A program made the translations under genes and the position numbers. Below, in pieces: positions 1-6,885 of a stretch of 32,933 nucleotides of DNA (position 1 is the stretch's first letter; each line of letters opens with the position of its first letter). Origin of the DNA: CAYVQE01 sp964633205 (lineage in GTDB: Bacteria > Myxococcota > B64-G9); the NCBI GenBank assembly GCA_964633205.1, contig CAZWFN010000063.1, forward strand, positions 1-32,933, in the 5' to 3' direction. The notes beneath the pieces are model-generated. The model did not search any database. It saw only the letters and a program-made list of their open reading frames with translations, and was not told the origin of the DNA.

Positions 1-1134
1 CTCGACCTGCAGCCCGGCCAGGGTGCCGGCTTCGCGCACCGCCTGACGCTGGTTTTCGTTGTAGTAGGCCGGCACGGTGATGACCGCCCGGCTGACCTCC
101 TCGCCCAATAACTCACGGGCGATGTCCCGGATCTCGGTCAGCAGGAAGGCGGCCACCTGTTGCAGCGAAAACGGCCGGCCGACGATGCGCACCGCGGCTT
201 CATGCCGCGGCCCCTCGATGATCTCGTAGTGGAATCGGTCGCGGATCTGACGCACCGCCGGCGCGTGGAACGGCCGACCGATCAGGCGCTTGGAGCCGTA
301 GACGGTGTTGGTCGGATTGAGCTCCATCTGCTCCTTGGCCGCGTGGCCCACCAGCAGCCGGCCGCGGTCGTCGTAGGCCACGATCGAGGGAATGGTGCGG
401 TAGCCCTTGCGCGAGGGGATGACCCGGGGCCGACCGTCCACCACCACCGAGGCGCAGGAGTTGGTGGTGCCCAGATCGATGCCGATCACCCGCGAAGAAG
501 CGCCTCCGCTGACGGACGGGCCAGCGGCCGCGGCGGCGGCCGACTCCTGTTCGTCGGTGTCCAGATCGAGGTCGACGTCGACATCCAGATCGAGGTCCAC
601 GTCGACCTCCAGGTCGGCATCCTGGGACTTCTCGTAGGACTCGGCCTCCAAGCCCTCGACCTGCACGCTGGGCTCGGCGGCATCGGCCGGCGCTTCGATC
701 TCCAGGTCCAGATCATCGGCCGACTCGGGCGCAGGCGGCTCGGACGGCGGTTTGGGCGCCGGGGCGGGCCTGGGCCGGCCGCGGCGGTTCTTGATCTGCA
801 CCATGCGCTTGACCAGCTCGGTCGAACGCGGGTCGAGCTGGAGGAACTTCACCCCCATGCCCGGCACCTGGGGCTTGGCCCCCGGCAAGGCCGGTTCGCG
901 CTTCCAGACCACCAGCCCGCGGCCGCGCAGCACCGGCTGGCCGCTCTTGAGCTGGACCTCGAACTTGAGCAGGGTACCCTTGGGGTAGAGCTTGCGGCTC
1001 TGGATGAAGATGCCCCCGGTGGAGATGTTGGTGGCGTAGCTCTCGATGAACTGCTCGACGTCCTGGGCCTTGACCCGGACCAGCAAGCCGACCATCACCC
1101 GGGCGTGTTGTCTGCGTTCGCTCTCGTCGCTCAC
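1..1134 (-). CDS. PilZ domain-acidic linker-Hsp70 (DnaK-like) fusion protein, 3' part outside window
   Basis: I read 378 codons from a GTG start at 1134; the 3' end lies beyond base 1. An in-frame stop lies about 24 nt upstream of the GTG, and AAAGGG sits about 9 nt before it. Residues ~5-112 form a PilZ domain with both motifs of c-di-GMP binders: RxxxR (R8-R12) and NxSxxG (N36, S38, G41). A Pro-rich stretch (~120-137) and an Asp/Glu-rich linker follow; ~173-197 is almost all D/E alternating with L/V. An Hsp70 nucleotide-binding domain begins at ~216 with IGIDLGTTNS (phosphate 1), and the window ends just after AVITVPAYYNENQRQA. By family knowledge the Hsp70 part binds ATP and the PilZ part may bind c-di-GMP. 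Client and localisation are unknown. The C-terminal substrate-binding domain cannot be seen, so it may be a truncated Hsp70. Confidence 0.85.
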   Translation of the reverse strand, partial: MSDESERRQHARVMVGLLVRVKAQDVEQFIESYATNISTGGIFIQSRKLYPKGTLLKFEVQLKSGQPVLRGRGLVVWKREPALPGAKPQVPGMGVKFLQLDPRSTELVKRMVQIKNRRGRPRPAPAPKPPSEPPAPESADDLDLEIEAPADAAEPSVQVEGLEAESYEKSQDADLEVDVDLDLDVDVDLDLDTDEQESAAAAAAGPSVSGGASSRVIGIDLGTTNSCASVVVDGRPRVIPSRKGYRTIPSIVAYDDRGRLLVGHAAKEQMELNPTNTVYGSKRLIGRPFHAPAVRQIRDRFHYEIIEGPRHEAAVRIVGRPFSLQQVAAFLLTEIRDIARELLGEEVSRAVITVPAYYNENQRQAVREAGTLAGLQVE

Positions 1135-1173
1135 CGGCGGCGCCCTTTGTATGCGCTATTGCGGCAGACCCGG

Positions 1174-1202
1174 ATGATAGCCCGGGCCCGGCCGTGATTC
1201 AA
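1174..1202 (-). promoter_or_regulatory. Sigma70-type promoter for the PilZ-Hsp70 gene
   Basis: Read on the minus strand: TTGAAT (1202-1197), a 17-bp spacer, then TATCAT (1179-1174). Both hexamers are close to consensus. Transcription would start near 1167, about 33 nt before the GTG at 1134. It is divergent from the kinase promoter at 1254-1281. Confidence 0.6.
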
Positions 1203-1253
1203 GGTCCGCCGCTCCAGCCCAGGGGCTCCGCCCCTGCCGGCGCAAGCCCGGTG

Positions 1254-1281
1254 TTGATCTGACCACCCCCCTCGGTATAAT
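1254..1281 (+). promoter_or_regulatory. Sigma70-type promoter for the deoxynucleoside kinase pair
   Basis: TTGATC (1254-1259), a 16-bp spacer, and a perfect TATAAT (1276-1281). The ATG at 1280 overlaps this -10 box and would lie upstream of the transcript start (~1288). This argues for the TTG at 1316 as the real start of the first kinase. Confidence 0.65.
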
Positions 1282-1315
1282 GGCGCCGACTCCGACCCCC
1301 GCAGAAGAGGCTGCC

Positions 1316-1951
1316 TTGACGGACAAGCGCTTCCTCGCACTGGCCGGCAACATCGGCTGCGGCAAGACGACCGCAGCCAAGCTGATCAGCCAGCACTTCG
1401 GCTTCGAGCTGTTCGACGAGCCGGTGATCGACAACCGCTTTTTGCGTGACTACTACGCCGACATGCGCCGCTGGTCGTTCACCTTGCAGCTCGAGTTCCT
1501 GATCCGCCGGGTCGAGCACCACGAGCTCATCCGGCGGGTGCCCAAGAGCTGCATCCAGGATCGCACCTTGTACGAGGATCCCGAGATCTTCGCCAAGTAC
1601 CTCCACGGCCTGGGCTTCATGGACAACCGCGAGTTGGACCTGTACTTCGAGTACTTCAACCGGCTCAACCGCGAGCTGCACAAGCCCGATCTGATCGTCA
1701 TCCTGGAGGTCGGCCACATCGAGACCCTGCTCGAACGCATCCGGGTCCGCGGCCGCGAGGAGGAACGCGGCATCGACGAGCCCTTCCTGACCGGGCTGAA
1801 CGCCTACTACTCGACCTTCGCCCAGGTCTGCCAGCGCAAGTACGGCATCGCGGTGCACCGGGTCGACGCCGAGCAGCTCGACATCCGCTCGCCCGAAGGC
1901 AAGACCGCCTTTCTGGCCCAAATCGAAGATGCACTGGGAGAGAGCCGATGA
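1316..1951 (+). CDS. Deoxynucleoside kinase family protein (first of a tandem pair)
   Basis: A protein of about 211 aa of the deoxyadenosine/deoxyguanosine kinase family, which phosphorylates deoxynucleosides with NTP for salvage. Near the N-terminus is the P-loop GNIGCGKTT. An acidic residue follows in FDEPVIDNRF, the position of the catalytic Glu in this family. A DRT motif (CIQDRTLYED) and an Arg-rich LID (RIRVRGREEER) are also present. I chose TTG at 1316 because GAAGAGG lies 5 nt upstream and the longer in-frame ATG at 1280 falls inside the -10 box. The stop overlaps the next kinase's ATG (ATGA), so the two are translationally coupled. The substrate base cannot be told from sequence. Confidence 0.85.
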   Translation: MTDKRFLALAGNIGCGKTTAAKLISQHFGFELFDEPVIDNRFLRDYYADMRRWSFTLQLEFLIRRVEHHELIRRVPKSCIQDRTLYEDPEIFAKYLHGLGFMDNRELDLYFEYFNRLNRELHKPDLIVILEVGHIETLLERIRVRGREEERGIDEPFLTGLNAYYSTFAQVCQRKYGIAVHRVDAEQLDIRSPEGKTAFLAQIEDALGESR

Positions 1952-2637
1952 GCGCAGCCCGCAAGCGGTCGCGGCGGTCGACCCCGCCGACCGCGGCCGA
2001 AAGCCGGCCCACCTACATCGCCGTCGACGGCCCCATCGGCGTGGGCAAGACCACCCTGGTCCAGCGGCTGGCCGAGCAGTTCGGGGCCAAGGTGCTCATC
2101 GAGATCGTCGAGGAAAACCCGTTTTTGTCCGAGTTCTACCGCGAGCCGGACAAGTTCGCCTTCCAGACCCAGCTGTTCTTCCTGCTGTCGCGCTACCGCC
2201 AGCAGCAGGATCTGTGGCAGCCGGACCTGTTCCGCCCCTACCTGTTCAGCGACTACATCTTCGCCAAGGACCGGCTGTTCGCCAGCCTGACCTTGACCGA
2301 GAACGAGATGCTGCTCTACGACCAGGTGTTCCAGATCCTCGACACCCGGGTGCTCAAGCCCGACCTGGTCGTCTACCTGCAGGCCCGGCTGGAGGTGCTG
2401 CTCGAACGCATCAAGCGCCGCGGCCGGCCCTTCGAGAAGAACTTCGACGCCGACTACCTCAAGCAGCTGTGCGACGCCTACAGCGACTACTTCTTCCACT
2501 ACGCCGACACCCCGCTGCTGGTGGTCGACACCTCGGACATCGACGTGGTCTCATCGCACGAGGACTTCCTCGACCTCAGCCGCAGTATCCTCAAGCACCG
2601 CGGCGGCGTCCAGTTCTACAAACCCCTCGGCCGCTGA
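1948..2637 (+). CDS. Deoxynucleoside kinase family protein (second of a tandem pair)
   Basis: A 229-aa protein homologous in plan to its upstream neighbour but clearly diverged. A basic, disordered N-terminus (~1-22) precedes the P-loop GPIGVGKTT (~29-37). EENPFLSEFY supplies the acidic catalytic position and Asn-Pro typical of bacterial dAK/dGK. DYIFAKDRLF replaces the usual DRS/ERS segment, and the Arg-rich LID is IKRRGRPFEKNF. The start overlaps the upstream stop by 4 nt, so co-translation is likely. Paired kinases of this family form heterodimers with different base preference in lactobacilli. A heterodimer here is possible but unproven. Confidence 0.87.
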   Translation: MSAARKRSRRSTPPTAAESRPTYIAVDGPIGVGKTTLVQRLAEQFGAKVLIEIVEENPFLSEFYREPDKFAFQTQLFFLLSRYRQQQDLWQPDLFRPYLFSDYIFAKDRLFASLTLTENEMLLYDQVFQILDTRVLKPDLVVYLQARLEVLLERIKRRGRPFEKNFDADYLKQLCDAYSDYFFHYADTPLLVVDTSDIDVVSSHEDFLDLSRSILKHRGGVQFYKPLGR

Positions 2638-2816
2638 GCAAGGCGCTCTTGTTCATCCATTTCTTCTAGAACGGCCTCGGCTCGCTTAAAGGCTTGGTCG
2701 TTAGACACAATTCGTCCGGCTTCGACATCTAGCTCGGACTGCAACAGCATGACCAGCAAGCCCAGCATTTCTTGCGAGACGTCACCGGAGCCCCCAGGGG
2801 ACCGCTTGCGATGCAT
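2616..2816 (-). CDS. Small protein of unknown function (66 aa)
   Basis: I do not recognise this protein. It runs from ATG 2816 with GGAGAG placed 4 nt upstream and a TATACT -10-like box at 2860-2855. The middle is hydrophobic (MLGLLVMLLQSELDVEAGR) and the end is a charged helix-like segment (FKRAEAVLEEMDEQERL). Its base composition is visibly less GC-rich than the neighbours, suggesting acquired DNA. The 3' end overlaps the end of the convergent kinase gene by 22 nt. It could be an antitoxin-like or orphan protein, or a chance frame. The ribosome site is the main support. Confidence 0.4.
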   Translation of the reverse strand: MHRKRSPGGSGDVSQEMLGLLVMLLQSELDVEAGRIVSNDQAFKRAEAVLEEMDEQERLAQRPRGL

Positions 2817-3105
2817 ATCGCTCTCCGTTAGCCAGCGCATCGACCCTGCTCATCAGTATACAGCAAAACGACTTGCGCAACCTCTTGGCGATCGAAACCG
2901 GCACCGGATCTCTTGCGCAGCTCTTACAGAAAACCGGGCATCTGTCATACCATTCCTTCGCAGAAACTGCTTCGATAGCGTATACAACTCTGGTGGAATG
3001 GCACTGCTCTTGGCTTTGGTTGCTGCGGCGGTTTGTGCCGTACCCTTGGGTGCGGTAGCAGCGCTGTGCTGCGGGGGGAGGGAGAATCCGGTGTTGGAGG
3101 TGCTG
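2638..3105. other. Lower-GC stretch between kinase pair and Ig-like protein gene
   Basis: About 470 bp with noticeably more A/T than its surroundings. It holds the small minus-strand gene 2616-2816, its -10-like box, and a plus-strand promoter candidate at 2957-2986. Other short open frames exist on both strands (for example minus-strand frames across ~2853-3000), but none has a family motif I recognise. It looks like acquired or decaying sequence. Confidence 0.45.
2957..2986 (+). promoter_or_regulatory. Candidate promoter for the secreted Ig-like protein
   Basis: TTCGCA (2957-2962), an 18-bp spacer, and TATACA (2981-2986). The -10 matches consensus at five of six positions and the -35 at four of six. 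The leader to the ATG at 3106 would be about 110 nt. Confidence 0.35.
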
Positions 3106-3969
3106 ATGGGTCGCTGCTGGATCGTCGTCGTGCTGCTGCTGCCGGTCGCGGGCCGGGCCACGCCGCCCTGCCAGTGCGAGCCGGCCTGGTCGCTGCCGGC
3201 CAACGGCGCCGTCGGGGTGCCGCTGGACGTCCAGCCCGTGGTCACCTGGCCCGGCGCCGCCAGCGACGGCTTCTCCCTGGCGCCGGTGGGCCGGCCGGCC
3301 GATGCGGTGGCGCTGGACGTGCTGGATGCGGGCGGCAGCCGCGGCCAGCTGCGGCTGCTGCCGGCGGCGGCGCTGGAGCCGGAGACGGAGTACGCCCTGG
3401 CCGCCGAGCGCAGCGGCGGCGGCAGCTACGCGGCGCGGTTCACCACCGGCGAGCGGGCCGACACCGGGCCGCCGGTGCTGGCCGGGGCCACCATCAGCGG
3501 CGGGGCGCTGGTCGGCGACTGCCCCAGCCACACCGCGGCGGTGGTGGCGCTGCAGGGGGCCGAGGACGACAGCACCCCGGCCGGCGGGCTGCTGATCGAG
3601 CTCACCCTGACCGATCCGCCGGCCGAGCTCGGCGAAGGGGTGATCCTGCTCAGCCCGGTCTCGCCGGTGCTGGGCCACGCCAGCGACCGCGCCTGTCTGA
3701 ACAACGCCCCCGGCGTCGCCGCCGACCGGGGCTATGAGGCCAGCCTGCGGCTGATCGACCGGGCCGGCAACCCCTCGGCCGCGGTCGGCCCGCTGACCTT
3801 CAGCTTCCGCCGCAACCCGGCCGGCAGCGGCGGCTGCGGCTGCGGCCCCGAGCGCCGCCCGGCGGCCGGCTGGCTGCTGGCGGGCCTGTTGCTGCTGCTG
3901 GCCGCCGTCCGGCTGCCGAACCGGTTCGGCTCGAGCCCTGATTTCCCAGATCGGCCGCCCGAGGATTGA
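3106..3969 (+). CDS. Secreted Ig-like domain protein with MYXO-CTERM-like tail
   Basis: A 287-aa envelope protein. A signal peptide (MGRCWIVVVLLLPVAGRA) comes first, then a Big_5-like Ig fold (LPANGAVGV...TEYALA...RFTTG, ~30-115) and a second beta-rich domain (~120-235). A Cys-rich GSGGCGCG motif is followed by a Leu-rich transmembrane segment and Arg, the layout of MYXO-CTERM sorting tails. Such tails normally stop right after the basic residues; here about 14 extra residues follow (SSPDFPDRPPED). ATG 3106 has GGAGG upstream. GTG 3091 and ATG 2998 are in-frame alternatives, and the latter would add a second hydrophobic stretch. The function is unknown; likely surface-anchored. Confidence 0.7.
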   Translation: MGRCWIVVVLLLPVAGRATPPCQCEPAWSLPANGAVGVPLDVQPVVTWPGAASDGFSLAPVGRPADAVALDVLDAGGSRGQLRLLPAAALEPETEYALAAERSGGGSYAARFTTGERADTGPPVLAGATISGGALVGDCPSHTAAVVALQGAEDDSTPAGGLLIELTLTDPPAELGEGVILLSPVSPVLGHASDRACLNNAPGVAADRGYEASLRLIDRAGNPSAAVGPLTFSFRRNPAGSGGCGCGPERRPAAGWLLAGLLLLLAAVRLPNRFGSSPDFPDRPPED

Positions 3970-3994
3970 CAGCACATAAGTGCCTTCATAGAAT
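3966..3994 (+). promoter_or_regulatory. vapBC promoter
   Basis: Consensus TTGACA (3966-3971), a 17-bp spacer, and TAGAAT (3989-3994). The -35 box overlaps the TGA stop (3967-3969) of the upstream gene. The leader to vapB is about 35 nt. Confidence 0.75.
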
Positions 3995-4012
3995 TGATTA
4001 CATGGAGGCACT
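3979..4012 (+). promoter_or_regulatory. Inverted-repeat operator over the vapBC start site
   Basis: AGTGCCTTCAT (3979-3989) and ATGGAGGCACT (4002-4012) form an 11-bp inverted repeat with one mismatch around a 12-bp centre. It covers the end of the promoter spacer, the -10 box and the expected transcription start. This is the arrangement expected for VapB/VapBC autorepression. Confidence 0.65.
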
Positions 4013-4035
4013 CTGGCCTTCACCGGGAGGCGCGG

Positions 4036-4290
4036 ATGAAGCAGCTGACGGTCAGGCGGGTATCGGCGGAGCTGGCCAAGGCCCTCGACGAGGAGCGCAA
4101 GCGGCGCGGCAAGTCGCTGAATCAGACGGTGCTCGAGCTGCTGCGCCTGGCCCTTGGGCTGAGCCCCGACAGCGGCTACGACAACGGCCTCGGCCGGCTG
4201 GCCGGCACCTGGGACGAGGAGGAGTTCCAGGAGTTCCAGAGGCATGCCGCCGCATTCGAACAGATCGACGAGGAGCTGTGGCGCGAGTGA
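4036..4290 (+). CDS. vapB: VapB-type ribbon-helix-helix antitoxin
   Basis: An 84-aa protein. The N-terminal KQLTVRRVSAELAKALDEERKRRGKSLNQTVLELLRLAL has the strand-helix-helix pattern of Arc/CopG-type DNA-binding antitoxins. The acidic, aromatic C-terminus (WDEEEFQEFQRH...EELWRE) is typical of the toxin-binding tail. ATG 4036 has GGGAGG 5 nt upstream, which excludes the longer in-frame TTG start that would overlap the -10 box. Its stop overlaps the toxin's GTG. It is expected to bind the inverted repeat at 3979-4012 with its toxin. Confidence 0.82.
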   Translation: MKQLTVRRVSAELAKALDEERKRRGKSLNQTVLELLRLALGLSPDSGYDNGLGRLAGTWDEEEFQEFQRHAAAFEQIDEELWRE

Positions 4291-4679
4291 AGATCTGCCT
4301 CGACACCTCGGCCTACAGCCGATTCAAACGCGGTGCTGTGGCGGCCATCGAGGTGATCCGATCGGCCCGCCTGGTGGGCATCCCGGCGATCGTGCTCGGC
4401 GAGCTGCGCACCGGCTTCCGGCTCGGCCGCCGCCGCGCCGAAAACGAAAAAGAACTCGCGCTGGTGCTGGCCAACCCGGTGGTCCGGGTCTGGGAGGTCG
4501 ACGACGCCTGCTCCCAGCACTACGCCGCCCTCGTCTGCGCACTGCGCCGGGCCGGCACTCCGCTGCCAACCAACGACATCTGGATCGCCGCCCTGGCCCG
4601 CCGCGAAGGCGCCACGGTCGTGACCTACGACCGGCATTTCGAACGCATCGAGTCCATCGGAACGATGGTTCTGGGCTGA
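4287..4679 (+). CDS. vapC: VapC-type PIN-domain ribonuclease toxin
   Basis: A 130-aa PIN domain from a GTG start overlapping the vapB stop (GTGA). The acidic active site is complete: D6 (CLDTSAYS), E39 (LGELRTGF), D97 (TNDIWIAA) and D115 (TYDRHF). VapC proteins are Mg-dependent RNases that often cleave tRNA or rRNA; the target here is unknown. The 4-nt overlap makes toxin synthesis depend on translation of the antitoxin. The pair sits between an envelope gene and a catabolic operon with no functional link, consistent with a mobile module. Confidence 0.87.
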   Translation: MKICLDTSAYSRFKRGAVAAIEVIRSARLVGIPAIVLGELRTGFRLGRRRAENEKELALVLANPVVRVWEVDDACSQHYAALVCALRRAGTPLPTNDIWIAALARREGATVVTYDRHFERIESIGTMVLG

Positions 4680-4741
4680 AAACCACCGCTGTCGTCTTCA
4701 GCGGCCCGTGTAGCGGCTCGCCGGCAATCCTTCCCTTTGGG

Positions 4742-4771
4742 TTGGCATCCGACCGGCAAAGATCCTATTCT
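4742..4771 (+). promoter_or_regulatory. Promoter of the HAD-ECH/Mo-hydroxylase operon
   Basis: TTGGCA (4742-4747), an 18-bp spacer, and TATTCT (4766-4771). The start site would be ~4778, about 56 nt before the ATG at 4834. Confidence 0.5.
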
Positions 4772-4778
4772 CGGCCCA

Positions 4779-4791
4779 ATTCGAAACGAAT
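4779..4791 (+). promoter_or_regulatory. Small inverted repeat at the operon start site (possible operator)
   Basis: ATTCG-AAA-CGAAT is a perfect 5-bp inverted repeat with a 3-bp centre, immediately downstream of the predicted transcription start. Position suggests a repressor site; the regulator is not in the window. Confidence 0.3.
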
Positions 4792-4833
4792 CGCCCCCGC
4801 CGGCGGGCGGGGCGCTCGAGCGACAGGAGGAAG

Positions 4834-6882
4834 ATGATGGCGGCCCCGAACAAGATCGGCGTGGTGGGTGCGGGAACCATGGGCAGCGGCATCGCCCAGA
4901 AGATCGCCCAGTCGGGCATGCCGGTGGTGCTGATGGACATCGGCGACGAGCAGGTCCGAGCCGGCATCGAGCGCATCCGCAGCATGCTGCAGCAGGGCGT
5001 CGAGCGCAAGGTGTTCAGGCCCGAGGTGGTCGACCAGGTGCTGGGCCGCATCAGCCCCACCACCGACCCGGCCGCCATGCGCGGCTGCGATTTGGTGGTC
5101 GAGGCGGTGTTCGAGAACCTGGACATCAAGCGCCAGCTGTTCGCCACCCTGGAGCAGCACCTGCGCCCGGACGCCGTGCTGGCCAGCAACACCTCCTCGT
5201 TCAAGGTGGCCGCCATCGCCCAAGGGGCCGAGCACCCCGAGCGCATCGTGGGCCTGCACTACTTCTACCACCCGGCCAAGAACCGGCTGCTCGAGGTCAT
5301 CCCCACCGCGCAGACCGACGAGCGCGCGCTGGCGGCGGCCTGGACCTTCGCCGAGGCCCACGGCAAGACCGCCATCCACTCGGCCGACGCCCCCGGCTTC
5401 GTGGTCAACCGCTTCTTCGTGCCCTGGCTGACCGAGTCGGTGCGCCTGCTCGAGGAAGGCGCGGCCGATATCCCCACCATCGAACGGGTGGCCCGCGAGC
5501 TGTTCGGCATCGGCATGGGCCCCTTCGAGCTGATGAACGTCACCGGCGTGCCCATCGCCATGCACGCCGCCGACGGGCTGGCCTCCGAGCTGGGGCCCTT
5601 CTACCGGGCCGCCGAGCGGCTGCGCCGGCAGGTCGAGGCCGGCAAGAACTGGCCGCTGGATGAAGCCGACGGCGGCGGCGACGAGCACCTGGTGCGCCAG
5701 CGGCTGCTGGGCGTGGTGCTGCTGGTGGCCGCCAGCCTGGTCGAAGAAGGCGTCTCCAGTGTGGCCGACGTGGAGATCGGCGCCAAGGTCGGGCTGCGCT
5801 GGCCGGTGGGTCCGTTCTCGCTGGCCAACCGGACCGGCGTCGAGCAGGCGGTGCGCTGGTCCGAGGGGCTGGCGCGGCGCTGGGACCTGCCCCTGCCGCG
5901 GGCCATCGCCGAGCGGCTCGCCGATCCCAAGCCCTTCGCGGTGCCGGCGGTCAGCCTGGCGATCGAGGCCGGGGTGGCGCGCATCACCATGAACCGGCCC
6001 GAGGCGCTCAACGCGCTGGACCCCGCCACCGTCGCCGACCTGGCCCGAGCCTTCGACCGGGCGGCGGCCGATCCGGCGGTGAGCGGGATCATCATCGAGG
6101 GCCGCGGCAAGGCCTTCGTGGCCGGGGCCGACATCAAGTACTTCGTCAAGAACATCGACGCCGGTCGGCTCGACGACATCGTCGCCTTCACCCGCGCCGG
6201 CCACGAGCTGTTGTTGCGCATCGATCGCTGCCCCAAGCCGGTGGTGGCCCGGCTCAACGGCCTGGCCCTGGGCGGCGGCGCCGAGCTGGCCCTGGCCTGC
6301 GACGCCATCGTGGCCGACCGCGGCGCCGCGCTGGGCTTCCCCGAGACCGGCATCGGCATCTACCCCGGCCTGGGCGGCACCCAGCGGCTGGCCAAGCGCT
6401 GCGGGCTGGGCGTGGCCCGCTACCTGGTGCTGACCGGCGACATGGTGCCGGCCGAGCGGGCGGCCGAGCTGGGCGTGGTCGACCGGATCGCCCCGGCCGG
6501 CACCTCGGCCGAGCTGGCGCTCGATCTGCTGGCCAGCGGCGCCGTGCCCGCCGGCCCGGGCGCCGGCGCGCTGGCGCGGCCGAAGAAAAAAGCCGTGGCC
6601 GAGCTGGATCGGCTGTTCGGCGACGCCAACACCGCCGCCATGCTGGCCGGCCGCTTCGCGCCGACCGACGCCTTCGGCCAGAAGGTGGTGCGCAAGCTGG
6701 GGGCCAAGGCCCCGGTGGCCATGCGCATCTCGAACCAGCTGATCAGCGAGGCGCTGGATGCCCCCATCGAGCAGGGGGTCGAGATGGAGCTGGCCTCGCT
6801 GCCCGAAATCTTCGCCACCCGCGACGCCCGCACCGGCCTCGGCTCGGTCGGCCGCGGCCGGCCGGAGTTCGAAGGGAAGTGA
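4834..6882 (+). CDS. Bifunctional 3-hydroxyacyl-CoA dehydrogenase/enoyl-CoA hydratase (HAD-ECH order)
   Basis: A 682-aa fusion. The NAD-binding HAD domain comes first: GAGTMGSG at 12-19 and the catalytic pair H142 (GLHYFYHPA) and E154 (LLEVI). HAD C-terminal helical domains span ~188-365. A crotonase domain follows from ~372, with the oxyanion segment FVAGADIKYF (~428-437) and both catalytic glutamates, E484 (GGGAEL) and E504 (FPETGIG). It should hydrate enoyl-CoA and oxidise the 3-hydroxyacyl-CoA. The domain order is the reverse of E. coli FadB and matches archaeal-type HAD-ECH fusions. AGGAGG lies just upstream; ATG 4837 is an alternative. The next gene begins 3 nt after its stop. A role on 3-hydroxypimelyl-CoA is likely from context. 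Confidence 0.9.
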   Translation: MMAAPNKIGVVGAGTMGSGIAQKIAQSGMPVVLMDIGDEQVRAGIERIRSMLQQGVERKVFRPEVVDQVLGRISPTTDPAAMRGCDLVVEAVFENLDIKRQLFATLEQHLRPDAVLASNTSSFKVAAIAQGAEHPERIVGLHYFYHPAKNRLLEVIPTAQTDERALAAAWTFAEAHGKTAIHSADAPGFVVNRFFVPWLTESVRLLEEGAADIPTIERVARELFGIGMGPFELMNVTGVPIAMHAADGLASELGPFYRAAERLRRQVEAGKNWPLDEADGGGDEHLVRQRLLGVVLLVAASLVEEGVSSVADVEIGAKVGLRWPVGPFSLANRTGVEQAVRWSEGLARRWDLPLPRAIAERLADPKPFAVPAVSLAIEAGVARITMNRPEALNALDPATVADLARAFDRAAADPAVSGIIIEGRGKAFVAGADIKYFVKNIDAGRLDDIVAFTRAGHELLLRIDRCPKPVVARLNGLALGGGAELALACDAIVADRGAALGFPETGIGIYPGLGGTQRLAKRCGLGVARYLVLTGDMVPAERAAELGVVDRIAPAGTSAELALDLLASGAVPAGPGAGALARPKKKAVAELDRLFGDANTAAMLAGRFAPTDAFGQKVVRKLGAKAPVAMRISNQLISEALDAPIEQGVEMELASLPEIFATRDARTGLGSVGRGRPEFEGK

Positions 6883-6885
6883 CCC

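Noticed and set aside
1210..1226. AGGGGC-TCC-GCCCCT hairpin between the divergent promoters
   Set aside because: It is short, common in this composition, and not placed over either promoter's key boxes.
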